From Prorocentrum cordatum (lineage: Eukaryota; Sar; Dinophyceae; Prorocentrales; Prorocentraceae), in assembly GCA_963575745.1 (NCBI GenBank), contig CAUYUJ010007440.1, forward strand, positions 5,001 through 46,824: 41,824 nt of DNA, given 5' to 3'. The notes below the pieces were generated by a model. That model did no database searches. It was not told the DNA's origin and worked only from the letters and a program-made list of their open reading frames with translations. The translations under genes were made by a program, and so were the position numbers. Positions 9,560 to 19,151 of this stretch are shown here, in pieces. Numbering within the stretch: position 1 is the stretch's first letter; each line of letters opens with the position of its first letter.

Positions 9560-9815
9560 CCAGAGGTCTCTTGGATGCCTCTAGGAGCCTCTTGGAGTAT
9601 CTCTTGGGCGATTCTTGGGGGCCTCTTGGGACGTCTTGGGGGTCTCTTGGCGATCCTGGGGGGCTCTTCGGGGTCTTGGGTGCCTCGGGGGGGGGGGGCC
9701 TCTTGAGGGTCTTCTTGGGGGCCTTCTGGGGGCCTCTTGGGGGCCTCTTGGGGCCATCTTGGGGCCATCTTGGGACCTCTTGGGGCCTCCTGGGCGCTTC
9801 TTTGTGCCATCTTGG
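9560..9815. repeat. CCTCTTGGGG tandem repeat
   Basis: About twenty units of 9-13 bp built on CCTCTTGGGGG or CATCTTGGGG. The same motif, more degenerate, fills much of 14960-17650, recurs at 35455-35525, and lies inside the family B element at 39020-39140. Frames are open on both strands by virtue of the repeat. Confidence 0.85.
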
Positions 9816-10204
9816 AGGAGACCTATCAAAGAAAAGCTGAGCTTTAATTAGCGCTGCCCCCCCAGGAGGCCAAAATGGGGCCCAAACCCTGCTAAAATCA
9901 ATGATGTTGGCTTCCTCGCCGAGGCTGTTTTGGACGCTCTGACCGCTCCCCGCCCCTCCTGTCCAGGTCAGTGGGGAGGGGGTAGGGGGAGGGGTAAACC
10001 CCTCCCCGAAGGGGAAGAGGGAGGGGTGGAAGAGGAAACGCCCTAAACCACCGACGCCCAGAGGGCTGGTGGGATTGCTCGTTCGTGGCCTCTGGTGCTT
10101 TGGCCAAAACGGCGATGTGCAGAGGGGAGGGAGGGAGGTTGGTCTTCAACCACGAACGCCTTTGAAGGAAGCTTGCTTCTGAACTGGTCATCATAGGGAG
10201 GCAA
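9816..10204. other. Spacer, possibly coding on the minus strand
   Basis: Two overlapping minus-strand frames are open (about 10200-9900 and 10200-10043) but they compete and neither is recognisable. GGGGAGGGG-type runs at 9970-10040 are low complexity. Confidence 0.3.
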
Positions 10205-10299
10205 AAAAGACAACAACCACAACAACAACAACAACAACAACAACAACAGCAGCAGCAGCAGCAGCAGCAACAACAACAACAGCAACAACAACAACAACC
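10205..10299. repeat. CAA/CAG microsatellite
   Basis: CAA copies, seven CAG copies in the middle, then CAA again. On the minus strand the array reads as poly-Cys or poly-Leu depending on frame, so it does not support a gene. Confidence 0.95.
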
Positions 10300-10332
10300 A
10301 CGCACAGTGCTGTTTCGTCGCTTGTTCCGCAA

Positions 10333-10584
10333 CTATCCACTCACGTCCAAGAGCATCTCCTCAGTGGCACCACGGAAGACCCCAAACAGTAACGCGCGAC
10401 TTGCATTCTGATCGATAGCCGTGTGGCTTTGCATGCAACGCCGATCACACCAGTAGAAGGTGAGGCAATGCGAGCAAACTTTGCAAATCATATGACAAAC
10501 GCTACAAGGAGCCATAACAGCCCACACATTGCTACGTATCCCTGACAGCACGGCGCACCTGTAGCGAAGATGTTCGGGGCACAC
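10333..10584 (-). CDS. Cys-rich, MYND-like zinc-finger exon (fragment)
   Basis: The minus-strand frame from ATG at 10584 reads CSVCHMICKVCSHCLTFYWC then DRRCMQSHTAID. The order CxxC, CxxC, a Tyr-Trp-Cys, CxxxC and a following His recalls the MYND zinc finger, a protein-interaction module (usual form C-x2-C...C-x2-C-x4-YC-x3-C-x3-H-x3-C), although the last Cys is not evident. Codon choice and Cys/His spacing are unlike the low-complexity frames around it. The frame runs to LLD followed by GTGAGT, an excellent 5' splice donor, so this is probably one exon that ends at about 10345 instead of at the stop codon. The matching downstream exon was not found; the next 130 bp are the CAA/CAG array. It could belong to the minus-strand gene at 7995-9139 or be independent. 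Confidence 0.4.
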   Translation of the reverse strand: MCPEHLRYRCAVLSGIRSNVWAVMAPCSVCHMICKVCSHCLTFYWCDRRCMQSHTAIDQNASRALLFGVFRGATEEMLLDVSG

Positions 10585-10894
10585 TCAACGACCACCAACA
10601 CCAAGCACACGACAAGGAGCATTGACAGACGTCATCCCTCGCAGCCGACCAGGTGCAAGTGCACCCGCTAGGATACATCCATAACATATGTATATCACCA
10701 AATCCGTATACCGTATACTGATATACATAAACACATGCACACATGAACCATGTTTGTTACATCGGAGGTGAGGGGGTGAGATCGAAGTGGAACGGAGAGC
10801 CCCCCTACCGAGAAATCGATTTCGGTTTCGTGTTCGTGCGTGCCGTGCGTGCGGGCGAGGCGAAGCTGCGTGGGCGGGCGAGAGGAAAGTCTCC
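10585..10894. other. Spacer, no gene seen
   Basis: AT-richer than the surroundings, with TATACATAAACACATGCAC-like words near 10720; nothing recognised. Confidence 0.4.
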
Positions 10895-11090
10895 TGTGGC
10901 TGAGGCGCGGCCGGACCAAATGATTCTCCACCGGGCGGCCGGTGGCGCGCGGTGTCCCGCCGATGTCCCAGTGGTGTCCTCTGTGGCTGAGGCGCGGCCG
11001 GACCAAATGATTCTCCACCGGGCGGCCGATGGCGCGCGGTGTCCCGCCGGTGTCCCGCCGGTGTCCCGTCGGTGTTCCGTCGGTGTCCCG
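10895..11090. repeat. 87-bp tandem duplication followed by CGGTGTCCCGC units
   Basis: TGTGGCTGAGGCGCGGCCGG starts at 10895 and again at 10982 with very few differences. The second copy grades into five units of about 11 bp, CGGTGTCCCGC (11036-11090). Confidence 0.85.
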
Positions 11091-11092
11091 AT

Positions 11093-11108
11093 CATGATGT
11101 TGATGATG

Positions 11109-11141
<33 letters not shown>

Positions 11142-11224
11142 ATGATGATGATGATGGTGATGATGATGGTAATGATGATGATGATGTTGATGATGAAGAT
11201 GATGATGATGATGATGATGATGAT
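11093..11224. repeat. GAT microsatellite
   Basis: Interrupted GAT array directly abutting the 12-bp minisatellite. Confidence 0.95.
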
Positions 11225-11840
11225 GACGTCGATTGCGAGATCGATAGTGATATCGATAGTGAGACCGAATGTGAGATCGATTGTGAGATCGATTGTGATA
11301 TCGATAGTGAAATCGATAGTGAGACCGAATGTGTGATTGATTGTGAGATCGACTGTGAGATCGATAGTAACATCGATAGTGAGACCGAATGTGAGATCGA
11401 TTCTGAGATCGATTGTGACATCGATAGTGAAATCGATAGTGAGACCGATTGTGAGATCGATTGTGAGATCGATAGTGAGATCGATAGTGAGTCCGAATGT
11501 GAGATCGAGTGTGATATCGATAGTGAAATCGTTAGTGAGACCGAATGGGAGATCGATAGTGAGATCGATAGTGAGACCGAATGTGAGATCGATTGTGAGA
11601 TCGATTGTGATATCGATAGTGAAATCGATAGTGAGACCGAATGTGAGATCGATTGTGAGATCGATAGTGAGATCGATAGTGAGACCGAATGTGAGATCGA
11701 TTGTGATATCGATCGTGAAATCGATAGTGAGACCGAATGGGAGATCGATAGTGAGATCGATAGTGAGATCGATAGTGAGACCGAATGTGAGATCGATGGT
11801 GAGATCGATAGTTATATCGAGTGTGAGATCGATCGACTGC
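11225..11840. repeat. 12-bp minisatellite with 60-bp higher-order repeat
   Basis: About 50 units of GAGATCGATWGT and variants. They follow a recurring five-unit order: GAGACCGAATGT, GAGATCGATTGT, GAGATCGATTGT or GAGATCGATAGT, GATATCGATAGT, GAAATCGATAGT. The unit is a multiple of three, so two forward frames and a reverse frame remain open (Ile-Asp-Ser-Glu, Ile-Val-Arg-Ser and Ser-Ile-Ser-Gln peptides). That is why I do not call the 291-codon frame across it a gene. Confidence 0.92.
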
Positions 11841-11949
11841 GACGTTGGTCCCTCCCCCCCCTCACCTCCTTATCACCCGAAGGGTGGTCGTCTAGGTACA
11901 TCACATATACATAGAGAGACTCACCAAATATATTGTCAAACCTTGTTAT

Positions 11950-12795
11950 ACGGACAACTTCACTAGGGGGTTCTCTCAACAACCTTCAAGGGCCTTCCTC
12001 CGGAAGGTGTTTGGGAGTTTGTTGGAGCATTCGTCAACATACAATTTCCCACCAACCTTTTCGGGAAGCAGCGTTGTTGACCGGTTGTTGGAGGATTCCT
12101 CCAACATCCTTCCAAACATCTTCCTGCGGAAGGTTTCAGGAGGGTGATCCTCCTAACAAACTTATGCAACAACCATCGACGGGCAAGTTTTGGAAAGGTT
12201 GTCGGAGGATTCTTTACACAGAATTACCTCTGCAAGGTGGTTTGGGTGGTTGTTGGAGGGTTTCCTCCACACAACCTTCCAAACAAGCGTCTCCATAACA
12301 TTTCCAAGTGGGTTTCTTCAAAACCTTCCAACCAATTCTCTCCAGAAGGTTTGTGGACGGTGTTTCAAGGACTCCCTCAAGACATTGTCCAACAACTTCA
12401 CCCAAGGTGGTTATTGAAGGACTCTTCGAAACAAAACAACCTTCCGTCAACATGCCTCAGGAAGGTTCCCCGAAGGTCTCGTTTTCAGAATGTTCCAAGA
12501 GCCTTCTTCAGGAAGGTTTTTGGAAGTTTGTAGGTGGGTTTCCAATTAAACAACTGTGAAAAGCTGCCACGGGAAGGTTTCAGGAGGGCTTCTTCTAAAG
12601 ACACGTCAACAACATTCCCCTGGAAGATTTATGGAGCGCTTCTCTTTAACAGCCTTCGAGAGAAATCTTTCGCAGGGACGTGTCAGGAAGGTTTCCTTTT
12701 TACAAGCATGCCAACCACCAGCTCCTTCAGGAAGGTGTGTTCCTGGAGATTGAGAAGTAAACAATCCGAAACCTTCCTCAGGTTTCAGAAGTCAC
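11950..12795. repeat. AACCTTCC/GGAAGGTT repeat tract, part 2
   Basis: Same unit type as 6580-7445, here with more AACAACC and TTGTTGGAGG spacers. Confidence 0.8.
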
Positions 12796-12805
12796 TAGCC
12801 CAAAA

Positions 12806-13062
12806 CATACCCGGACCCGGGGTCAGCTGGGGTGAAAAGGGCCGCCCGTTAGAGCGTTTTCGGCCTTGCCGCCCTCTCGTCTGGGTACGGGTCGGTGCCC
12901 GAAACAACCATACATACCCGGACCTAGCTAGGGTGGTGGTTGGGTCACCCCGTCTAGGTACGGGTATGTATGGTGGTTTCGGGAGCCGACCCGGACCCAG
13001 GGGGGGTGATGCCCCGAGGGCCCCTTGCCACCCCGTCTGGGTAAGGGTACGGGTATCTTTCG
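12806..13062. mobile_element. Nested foldback element inside the AACCTTCC tract
   Basis: Outer ends CATACCCGGACCCGGGGTCAG and CTGGGTAAGGGTACGGGTAT are inverted. Within them, CCCGAAACAACCATACATACCCG (12898-12921 region) pairs with CGGGTATGTATGGTGGTTTCGGG (about 12960-12983). AACCTTCC repeats resume on both sides, so it inserted into an existing tract. Confidence 0.75.
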
Positions 13063-13069
13063 CGCTCGA

Positions 13070-13345
13070 GAAGAAGGGTTTTCCTTTGTACATCTCCCAA
13101 AGGCCTTCCTCAGGAAGTTGTTTCGGAGGTTTGCCTGGGGGATTCCTCCCACAACACCTTCGAAAAACCTTTTGTCGGGCAAGTTTCAGGAGGACTTCTT
13201 GTTAAAACACCTTCCAATAATCTTCCTCAGGAAGGCGTCAGGGGGGCTTCCAGAACCTGCCTCAGGAAAGTTTCAGGAGGGTTTCCTAATACAAACTTCC
13301 AAAAACCTTTCCCAGCAAGGTTTTCGGATGGTTTTTGCATGTTGC
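13070..13345. repeat. AACCTTCC/GGAAGGTT repeat tract, part 3
   Basis: Resumes after the nested foldback element and ends at the family F insertion. Confidence 0.8.
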
Positions 13346-13360
13346 CTAAAATCGGAGGTT

Positions 13361-13511
13361 GATAGACCTACCCTGACACGTCGATTAGCGTATTGGCCGT
13401 TTTCGGTTCGCGAGCGGGCGTCGCGGCCGTCATTTTTGCGGGTCCAGGTCCGTCGGTCTCGGTCTTAGACCGTTTTCATTAAAGAGTGGTTTATTAAAGG
13501 GAGGTTTGTCC
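13361..13511. mobile_element. Foldback element, family F copy 2
   Basis: Ends GATAGACCTACCC and GGGAGGTTTGTCC; interior shares the CTGACACGTCGATTAG, TTTTCGGTTCGCGAG and TTTTCATTAAA segments with 520-676. It is inserted in the AACCTTCC tract, which resumes at about 13530. Confidence 0.78.
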
Positions 13512-13529
13512 TCCGCCGATAAGAACCAA

Positions 13530-14060
13530 ATAACCTGCCTGAGGGAGGTTTCAGGAGGGTGTCCTACTAAAACTTTCCCAAAGCTTCCCTCGGGAAGGTT
13601 TCAGGAGGGCTTCCTCCTAAAAACTGTCTCCAAACACCCTCATGCAGGTTTTCGGGAGGTGTAATCCTCAAAAACGTCCCGCACACTTTTCCCAGGAAGG
13701 TTTCAGGAGGGTGTCTTTCAAAGAGCCTTCCAAAAACGTGCCTCAGGATTTCGAGATGGGCTTTGGAGGACTCCTGTTAAAAACCTTCGGACACTTTCCT
13801 TCAGAAGGTTTCTGGAAGGTTGTTTGAATGGGCTTGGAAGGTTGATTGGAAGGTTGTTGATGTTTTTTGTCAGAGGCGTTTGGAAATTTGTTTGGAAGGT
13901 TGTTGTGAGGTTGCTGGAAGGTGTTGGTGGCCGGTTGTGGCAAGTTCTTTGAAAGGTGTTTGGGGAACCTTCAAAGACCTTCCTTTCCTCGCCCCCTCCC
14001 TGGAGCACGGGAAAACTTGCCAAAAACCTTCCAGAAATCATTCTCAGGAAGAATCCAGAG
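13530..14060. repeat. AACCTTCC/GGAAGGTT repeat tract, part 4
   Basis: To about 13800 the standard unit; 13800-13990 changes to a run of TTGGAAGGTTG words; 13990-14060 returns to the standard unit. Confidence 0.8.
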
Positions 14061-14925
14061 GGGATTCCCACGAACTGCCGCACGGGCCTCCTACAGTGCC
14101 GATTGACGGCATGATTGAAGATTGAGTGGAGGAGAGAAGAGGGGAGAGGGAGAGGACCCGGGACGGTGTTGAAGTGTCTAGGCGGTGCATCCGGCTTGAT
14201 ATAGTACGCGCCCGCTGCACGAAACCGTACTTGTTAATACAATGCGGGACGCGCGCGCGTGCCGCCTCGCGCACGTGTCGACATTTTTCCAAAACTATCT
14301 GTCTCCGATGCGTTTCAAGCGATAGTTTTCCAGACGCAGATTAAAGCCGCGTGCTTTCCAGCAGCAAGATTGCCAGTATTCTTGCACATCCGCGCGCGCA
14401 CTTGCTCACCATCACCCTCACCAGCGCCACCGTATCACAGCTGGCATTGTCATCTTCAGTCACCGCCATTGTCGCCATCACCAGTCAGTCACCTTCATGA
14501 CTTCTACATGCGCATCACCCCCGTCACCATCATCGGCGCCGTCATTGGCCTTGCCGTCGCCGTTATCTTTGCCACCATTGTCGTTAGTACCCTCTTACTT
14601 GCCGCCGTTGCCGATGTCATCACGACACCGCGCGCGCCCGAGTCACCGACCCGCAATGAAGTGCCCGCGGCCTGTGAGCATCGCTGGGAAGTTATCGATC
14701 GCGCCATGGCGGCCGCGTCGGTTATGCCAAGCCAGCTGGCCTCTTTGCGCGCCTGCTTGCGCGCGCCAGCGCAGCCGCGGAGATGCGCCAGCTATTTCCA
14801 AGTTGTCACTGCCATCGCGGCATGCGTTGGTTGTGCAGCACAAGTGGCGGGTGGGAGAATGGGGTGATTGCGCGAGCAGTCGGGTTGACGGTTTGGAGCT
14901 TTGCACGGTGGATTGCACCACGCAC
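14061..14925. other. Unassigned region with degenerate ATC/GTC repeats
   Basis: From about 14405 to 14640 the plus strand is a worn ATC/GTC/GCC triplet repeat. One frame through it gives a hydrophobic helix (TIIGAVIGLAVAVIFATIVV), but this follows from the repeat and the frame has no recognisable domain. GCGCGCGCGTGC-like alternating DNA at 14247-14262. Confidence 0.4.
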
Positions 14926-14952
14926 ATATATATATATATATATATATATATG
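14926..14952. repeat. AT microsatellite
   Basis: About thirteen AT copies after CACGCAC. A similar AT run lies at 15917-15951. Confidence 0.95.
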
Positions 14953-14959
14953 TATTCCT

Positions 14960-15916
14960 CTTCCTATATTTTTATAAGCCCGGGCGGGGGGAAAACCCGT
15001 CACCCCCCCAAAAAAAAACCGGACTCCCGGGATCTGGGGCTTTGGGACCTTCCAGATGGGCCTCGAAGTGGCCACCGGGCCTCACATGGCATTTTGCCAA
15101 ACCTTCCCAGCACACCTAGGGCGATCAGGGGGTTCATCGGAGACGTCCTAGAGACCCCCAAGACAGCACAAGAGCGCTCCAAGAGTGACCGACGTGACCT
15201 CAAGATGGCCCAAGAGGCCTCCAGGACGGCCCCAAAGAGGCCTCCAAGAGCACTACCAAGAAGGCCCCCCGAGGCAAAAATCATTGATTTTCTGTTGGTT
15301 TTTGGTGAATTTTAGGGTTCTCCTCTTTTCGGCTTCCCGACGCTCCAAGACGGCGGTCTTCTGGGCGTCCGAAGCCGCCTGGGAGGCTCCAAACTCGCCC
15401 CACAACCATCCGAAAGGTCTGCCAGGCAGTCGAAGAGAGCCCCCAAACGGCACAACACGTGTCCGAGATGGCTCTCAGAGAGCCCTATGGCGGCCCGATA
15501 TGGCCCAAAGACACCTTCCGAAGAATTCCAAATCGTGATTCGGTCGTTCAGGGAGACCGCGGTTGGAGGCAGGGTGGCCCAAGGAAGCCCCCGGAGGCCC
15601 CCAGAATACGCCCAGGAGGTCTCCAGACGGCCTTAAGAAAGCCTGAATTATCTTTTGTGAGGCCCCTAGAGGCTCTCTAAGGAGGAGCCTCCGCAAGAAA
15701 GAGCTGATGAGGATGGGGAGAATGCGCAGGGCATGGCGAAAATAAGAAATAATAAGCATGGAGGAAGGATAACGAATAACATTATTATAGCGGCGATGCC
15801 AGAAAAGGCAACCAAGAGTTATCGCTAAATTGTCGGCTTGACCTTCCTGCTATTCCGCCTGCATACCAAACTTCAAGGACCAAGGTGCATGGCGCGAAGC
15901 GCCACTGCAGTCTTGT
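14960..15916. repeat. Degenerate CCAAGAGGCC/CTTGGGG repeats, no gene seen
   Basis: Mostly the reverse complement of the 9560-9815 motif (CCCAAGAGGCCTCC, CCAAGACGGC), heavily diverged. Open frames on the plus strand have Arg/Pro/Gly composition only. Confidence 0.5.
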
Positions 15917-15951
15917 ATATCTATATCTATATATATATATATATATATCGC
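15917..15951. repeat. ATCT/AT microsatellite
   Basis: Two ATATCT units followed by an AT run; flanked by GTGCATGGCGCGAAGCGCC on one side and GCGTGCACGACACGGTG on the other. Confidence 0.9.
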
Positions 15952-16061
15952 AGCACGAATCGCGTGCACGACACGGTGTGCACCGCACATCCAGCTGCCT
16001 GCGGCGAGTCGCAGTACCGTGCCAGCCCAGCATGGTGGGGGTCAGGGAACGCTTTGACCTT

Positions 16062-16108
16062 GGAGGAGGGAGGAGGGAGGAGGGAGGAGGGAGGAGGGAG
16101 GAGGGAGC
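16062..16108. repeat. GGAGGGA heptamer array
   Basis: Six or seven tandem GGAGGGA copies, purine only on the plus strand. Confidence 0.92.
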
Positions 16109-17650
16109 GCTCATTGGGGTTACCTTGCGGGGGCCTCGGCCGCCTGTGGGGCGGTCTTGGGGGTCCCCCTGGGGCCGTCTCTTGGGACTCTCGTCGGCCG
16201 TGCTCGGGCACTGCGAGGCGTGTTTCGGGTTCCTGTGGGCCCTCGTGGGGCCCTCTTTGTCGGGGGAGCGTAAGACCCGGGTTTGCCAGGACTCGGGTTC
16301 GCCATCGTTTTTTGACGACCGCGACTCGGATTTTGACGAGTAGGAGTTTCGTTGGATGTCTGCAGCGGGAGGCCTCGTCAAAATGCAGGCTCGGCCTCGT
16401 CATTTTTTTGACGACCTCGTCGGGGATTTCCGAGTCCCCCGTAACCGGGTCTTACGTCTCCCCGACTTTGGCCCTCCTGGCAGCATTCGGGGCGCATTGG
16501 GCTGTCGTGACCCGCTTTGGGCCGTCGGCGAGCTTTGACACGGGCCGTCTGCGGTGCTTCTGGCTGCTGTATTGGGCCGGCTGCAGGCAGTCTTGGGTGC
16601 ATCGCGGGCCAGCGTGGGGTCTTTGAGGCCTTCTTGGGCCGTTTTGGGGCCATTGGAGGAGAACGCGCTGATGACGATGGGGTAACGAGCGCGTAAAAGG
16701 AGGAGCACGGTAGACTGCTTTCATACAGAGGAATTGTGCGTTGATGTCTGGGGTATTTGGCGAATCAACCACATGCGGTCTTACGGTTGCAGAACGGGGT
16801 AGAAGAAGAGTAAGAGGAACGCCGTCGCATGTGTCACCGTTCCTTCGGGTATTTTATTGGGCTCATTTTGGTTGTCCTGTTGCTATCTTGGCCTGCTTTA
16901 GGGCAGCCGGGGGGTTCCCGTGGCGCCGTCTTGGAGCTCTCTTCGGCCGTCTTGGGTCTCTGTTAGGCCGTTTGGGGGCTCTCCTGGGCCGTGTTGGGGC
17001 CTTCGTGGCCCTACATGGGTCCATAGGGCCGTCGTGAGCCGTCCTGGGCCGTTGGGGAGCTTTCTAAGGCCGTATTGAGTGTCGTCGGAGGTCTTGTTGG
17101 GCGGCCTTTTGGGACCGTGTTGGATACCCCGTGGGCCATCGTGGAGTTATCCTTTTTTGTATTGGCCATCTTGCGCTCTCTTGGGGGCTCTTGAGCCGTC
17201 TTGGGACTGTCTTGCGCCGCTTTTGGTCTCGCTTTGGCCACCGTTTGGTGTATGGTTGGGTCGTCTTGGACAATTAAATGGGCCCTCTGAGTCCTCTGAG
17301 CCCGTCTGAGATCTCAGGGGAGGAGCCGTACTGGATGCTTCCTGAGGTACCGTGGGGTCTTCTTGGGCCATCTTGGGATCCTTTTGGGTGCCTCTGGGGT
17401 CGCGTCGGAGCCATCGTGAAGGCGGCGTTGCCCGTCTTGAGTTGATGTTAGCGGGTAGAGGCGAACACTCAAAGATAATATACAAGCACCCAGCGGCAAG
17501 TCGTGGTTGCGGTTTCCTTCGAACCTCGCTGGAGGTCATTGTGTGGCTCTCATGGAGGCACCGTGGGCCGCCCTGCAGCCATGTGGGGCCGCCTTGGAGC
17601 CACCTTCTGCCGTCTCCGAGACATCGTGGGCCACCTTGGTTGCCTTGGTT
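16109..17650. repeat. Degenerate GGCCGTCTTGGG repeats, no gene seen
   Basis: Units of 15-30 bp around GGGCCGTCTTGGGG, GGGCCATCTTGG or GGCCGTTTTGGGG recur dozens of times in plus orientation. No protein-like frame stands out. Confidence 0.55.
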
Positions 17651-17666
17651 GCCTGTCTGGCAGGAG

Positions 17667-17812
17667 GGGAAAAAACACACACAGACACAATGAATCGTCG
17701 ATTCCCCGGAAAATATGGGAAAATATGGGAAGTGGGGGGGAAGACGAACACCCAGAAAATATAGGAAACTATGGGGAATCATTTTATTTGTGTGTATTTA
17801 TTTGTGTGTCCC
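17667..17812. mobile_element. Foldback element, family H copy 2
   Basis: Left end GGGAAAAAACACACACAGAC, right end TTATTTGTGTGTCCC. The interior has two GAAAATATGGGAAAATATGG-type blocks around AGTGGGGGGGAAGAC. Copy at 31833-31977 is nearly identical. AT-richer than its surroundings. Confidence 0.85.
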
Positions 17813-18332
17813 AGGGCCCCTTCAGTCTGGGCCATCTTGGAAACTCGGGACGCGGACACATTGTTTCGATGGATCGTGGCCTCGGGAGCAGCTGCGATGC
17901 ACGCAGCAGTCTGCGACTAGGGGAGGGTGGCTCCTGACTTAGAAAACCGAAAGCACTGCCAAGCAGCACTTGGCATTTTGCCACGTCTCAGCGCGCCAGG
18001 GGACACGGTGGCGGATCGCGTGCACCGCATCGTTTGCACCACGCGTTGCGTGCAGCGCCCATAGTTTGCACCACATGCCGTGAACCACCTACGTTTGTCA
18101 CACACACACACCCAAAGTGCAATAACTCTCTGTTTGGGGCCCACGCTGGTAAAGAGTTATGGTTTGACCATTTGCCACGGGATGGTGCACATGCAGAAGA
18201 TTCCGACACGTACGCACGCTGAGTCCGTATGGCATTGTTCTATGTGATATGCTACAACACGCATTTGCAACATCAACGCACGTGTGCCGCATGGCTTGGG
18301 GTGCCTGTTGAGGCAAGCTGGTGCTACCTTTC
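17813..18332. other. Unassigned region
   Basis: Several diverged TTTGCACCACG words (18005-18090) recall the ends of family D. A small inverted pair ATAACTCT/AGAGTTAT lies at 18122-18160. No gene seen. Confidence 0.4.
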
Positions 18333-18473
18333 AGTCGGGCATGTCCCTCTACAGGAGGAATATTCGGGAGTAGACAGATAGTCTGGGGACGATGTTTTGA
18401 TTGTTCTTGATTGTTTTTGCACGATGTTTCATTTTTCTTCCACAGCCTGCCCGTAGGAGGACATGCCCGACCT
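18333..18473. mobile_element. Foldback element, family B copy 3
   Basis: AGTCGGGCATGTCCCTCTAC and GTAGGAGGACATGCCCGACCT bound 141 bp containing AGTCTGGGGACGATGTTTTG. The cleanest family B copy in the window. Confidence 0.88.
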
Positions 18474-18519
18474 AAGACTGCCTGGGGGGGACCTGTCTGC
18501 GCGCACCCCGAAGCCCTGC

Positions 18520-18660
18520 CATCCATGGCCTCTCGGCTTCCGCCCCGCCAGCGTGTACGGGTCGCTGCACGCCGTGCAGTCGTCGCTCGACCAGGAGGCG
18601 TCCGACCTGCGGCAGCTGCAGGAGGCGCACCGCCAGATGGACGAGGAACTCCACAGGCCC
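18520..18660 (+). pseudogene. Coiled-coil-like coding fragment
   Basis: The plus frame reads RPASVYGSLHAVQSSLDQEA then SDLRQLQEAHRQMDEEL, a convincing amphipathic helix with charged and leucine/valine positions, unlike the composition-driven frames nearby. It stops being protein-like at a short C/G hairpin (AGGCCCCCCC..GGGGGGGCCT, 18654-18689). No start, family or partner exon is recognised. It may be an exon of a larger gene or a gene relic. Confidence 0.35.
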
Positions 18661-18720
18661 CCCCGCCTTCTGCCCCGGGGGGGCCTCGCATGAACACCTC
18701 ACCGTTAGACTAGACGTAGG

Positions 18721-18877
18721 AGTGATCTTTCGCCGGAATGACTCTTGGTGCGGGCCAAATTGGGTCCCCCGATCGCCGGACGCTGGGCGGCAGTGGCGTT
18801 TTGCGCGCTCGGGTGTGGCATGCCCGCGGCCTCCAGAAAACCACGCACCAAAGGTCACTCTTACCCAGGGCCACTCT
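18721..18877. mobile_element. Foldback element, family K copy 1
   Basis: AGTGATCTTTCGCCGGAATG with CTCTTGGTGCGGGCC at the left; CGCACCAAAGGTCACTC with CAGGGCCACTCT at the right. The copy at 26209-26355 shares both ends and the GGTGCGGGCC..CCCGATC segment. Confidence 0.7.
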
Positions 18878-18892
18878 TTGCGTGTGCCTAAA

Positions 18893-19073
18893 CCATCACC
18901 ATCATCATGATGATCATGATAATCCTCATCATCAGCATCATCATGATTAAAAAACAAATCGTCATCGCCATCGTCATCATCAGCATCAACGTAAGCACCA
19001 ACAGCGTCAGCATCATAATCAGCGTCGTTATTATCGTCATCATGATGATCATAATCACCATCGTCACCATCAT

Positions 19074-19104
<31 letters not shown>

Positions 19105-19129
19105 AGCATCATCATCATCATCATCATCA
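18893..19129. repeat. CAT/ATC array upstream of the LINE
   Basis: Imperfect CAT repeat running directly into the spliced-leader relic. It is similar in make-up to the array after the LINE (23909-24378). Confidence 0.95.
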
Positions 19130-19151
19130 TCCGTAGCCATGTTGGCTCAAG
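19130..19151 (+). other. Dinoflagellate spliced-leader (DinoSL) relic
   Basis: 19131-19151 matches the canonical 22-nt dinoflagellate spliced leader at 20 of its 21 fixed positions, and 19130 (T) fits the variable first position. The only difference is T to G at 19141, which turns CCATTTTGG into CCATGTTGG and creates the ATG used by ORF1. Spliced leaders are added to mRNAs in trans, so a genomic copy joined to an ORF is the mark of a reverse-transcribed mature mRNA. Confidence 0.93.

Noticed and set aside
11039-11914. A 291-codon plus-strand frame with Ile-Asp-Ser-Glu repeats
   Set aside because: It lies on a 12-bp minisatellite; two forward frames and a reverse frame are open for the same reason and no start context or non-repetitive domain is present.
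14259-14867. A 202-codon frame with a hydrophobic, membrane-like helix
   Set aside because: The helix derives from a worn ATC/GTC triplet repeat and nothing else in the frame is recognisable.
1560-18473. Family B elements as introners, because some ends read like GTAAG donors or TTAG acceptors
   Set aside because: No coding frame is restored across any copy, and no target duplication is visible.
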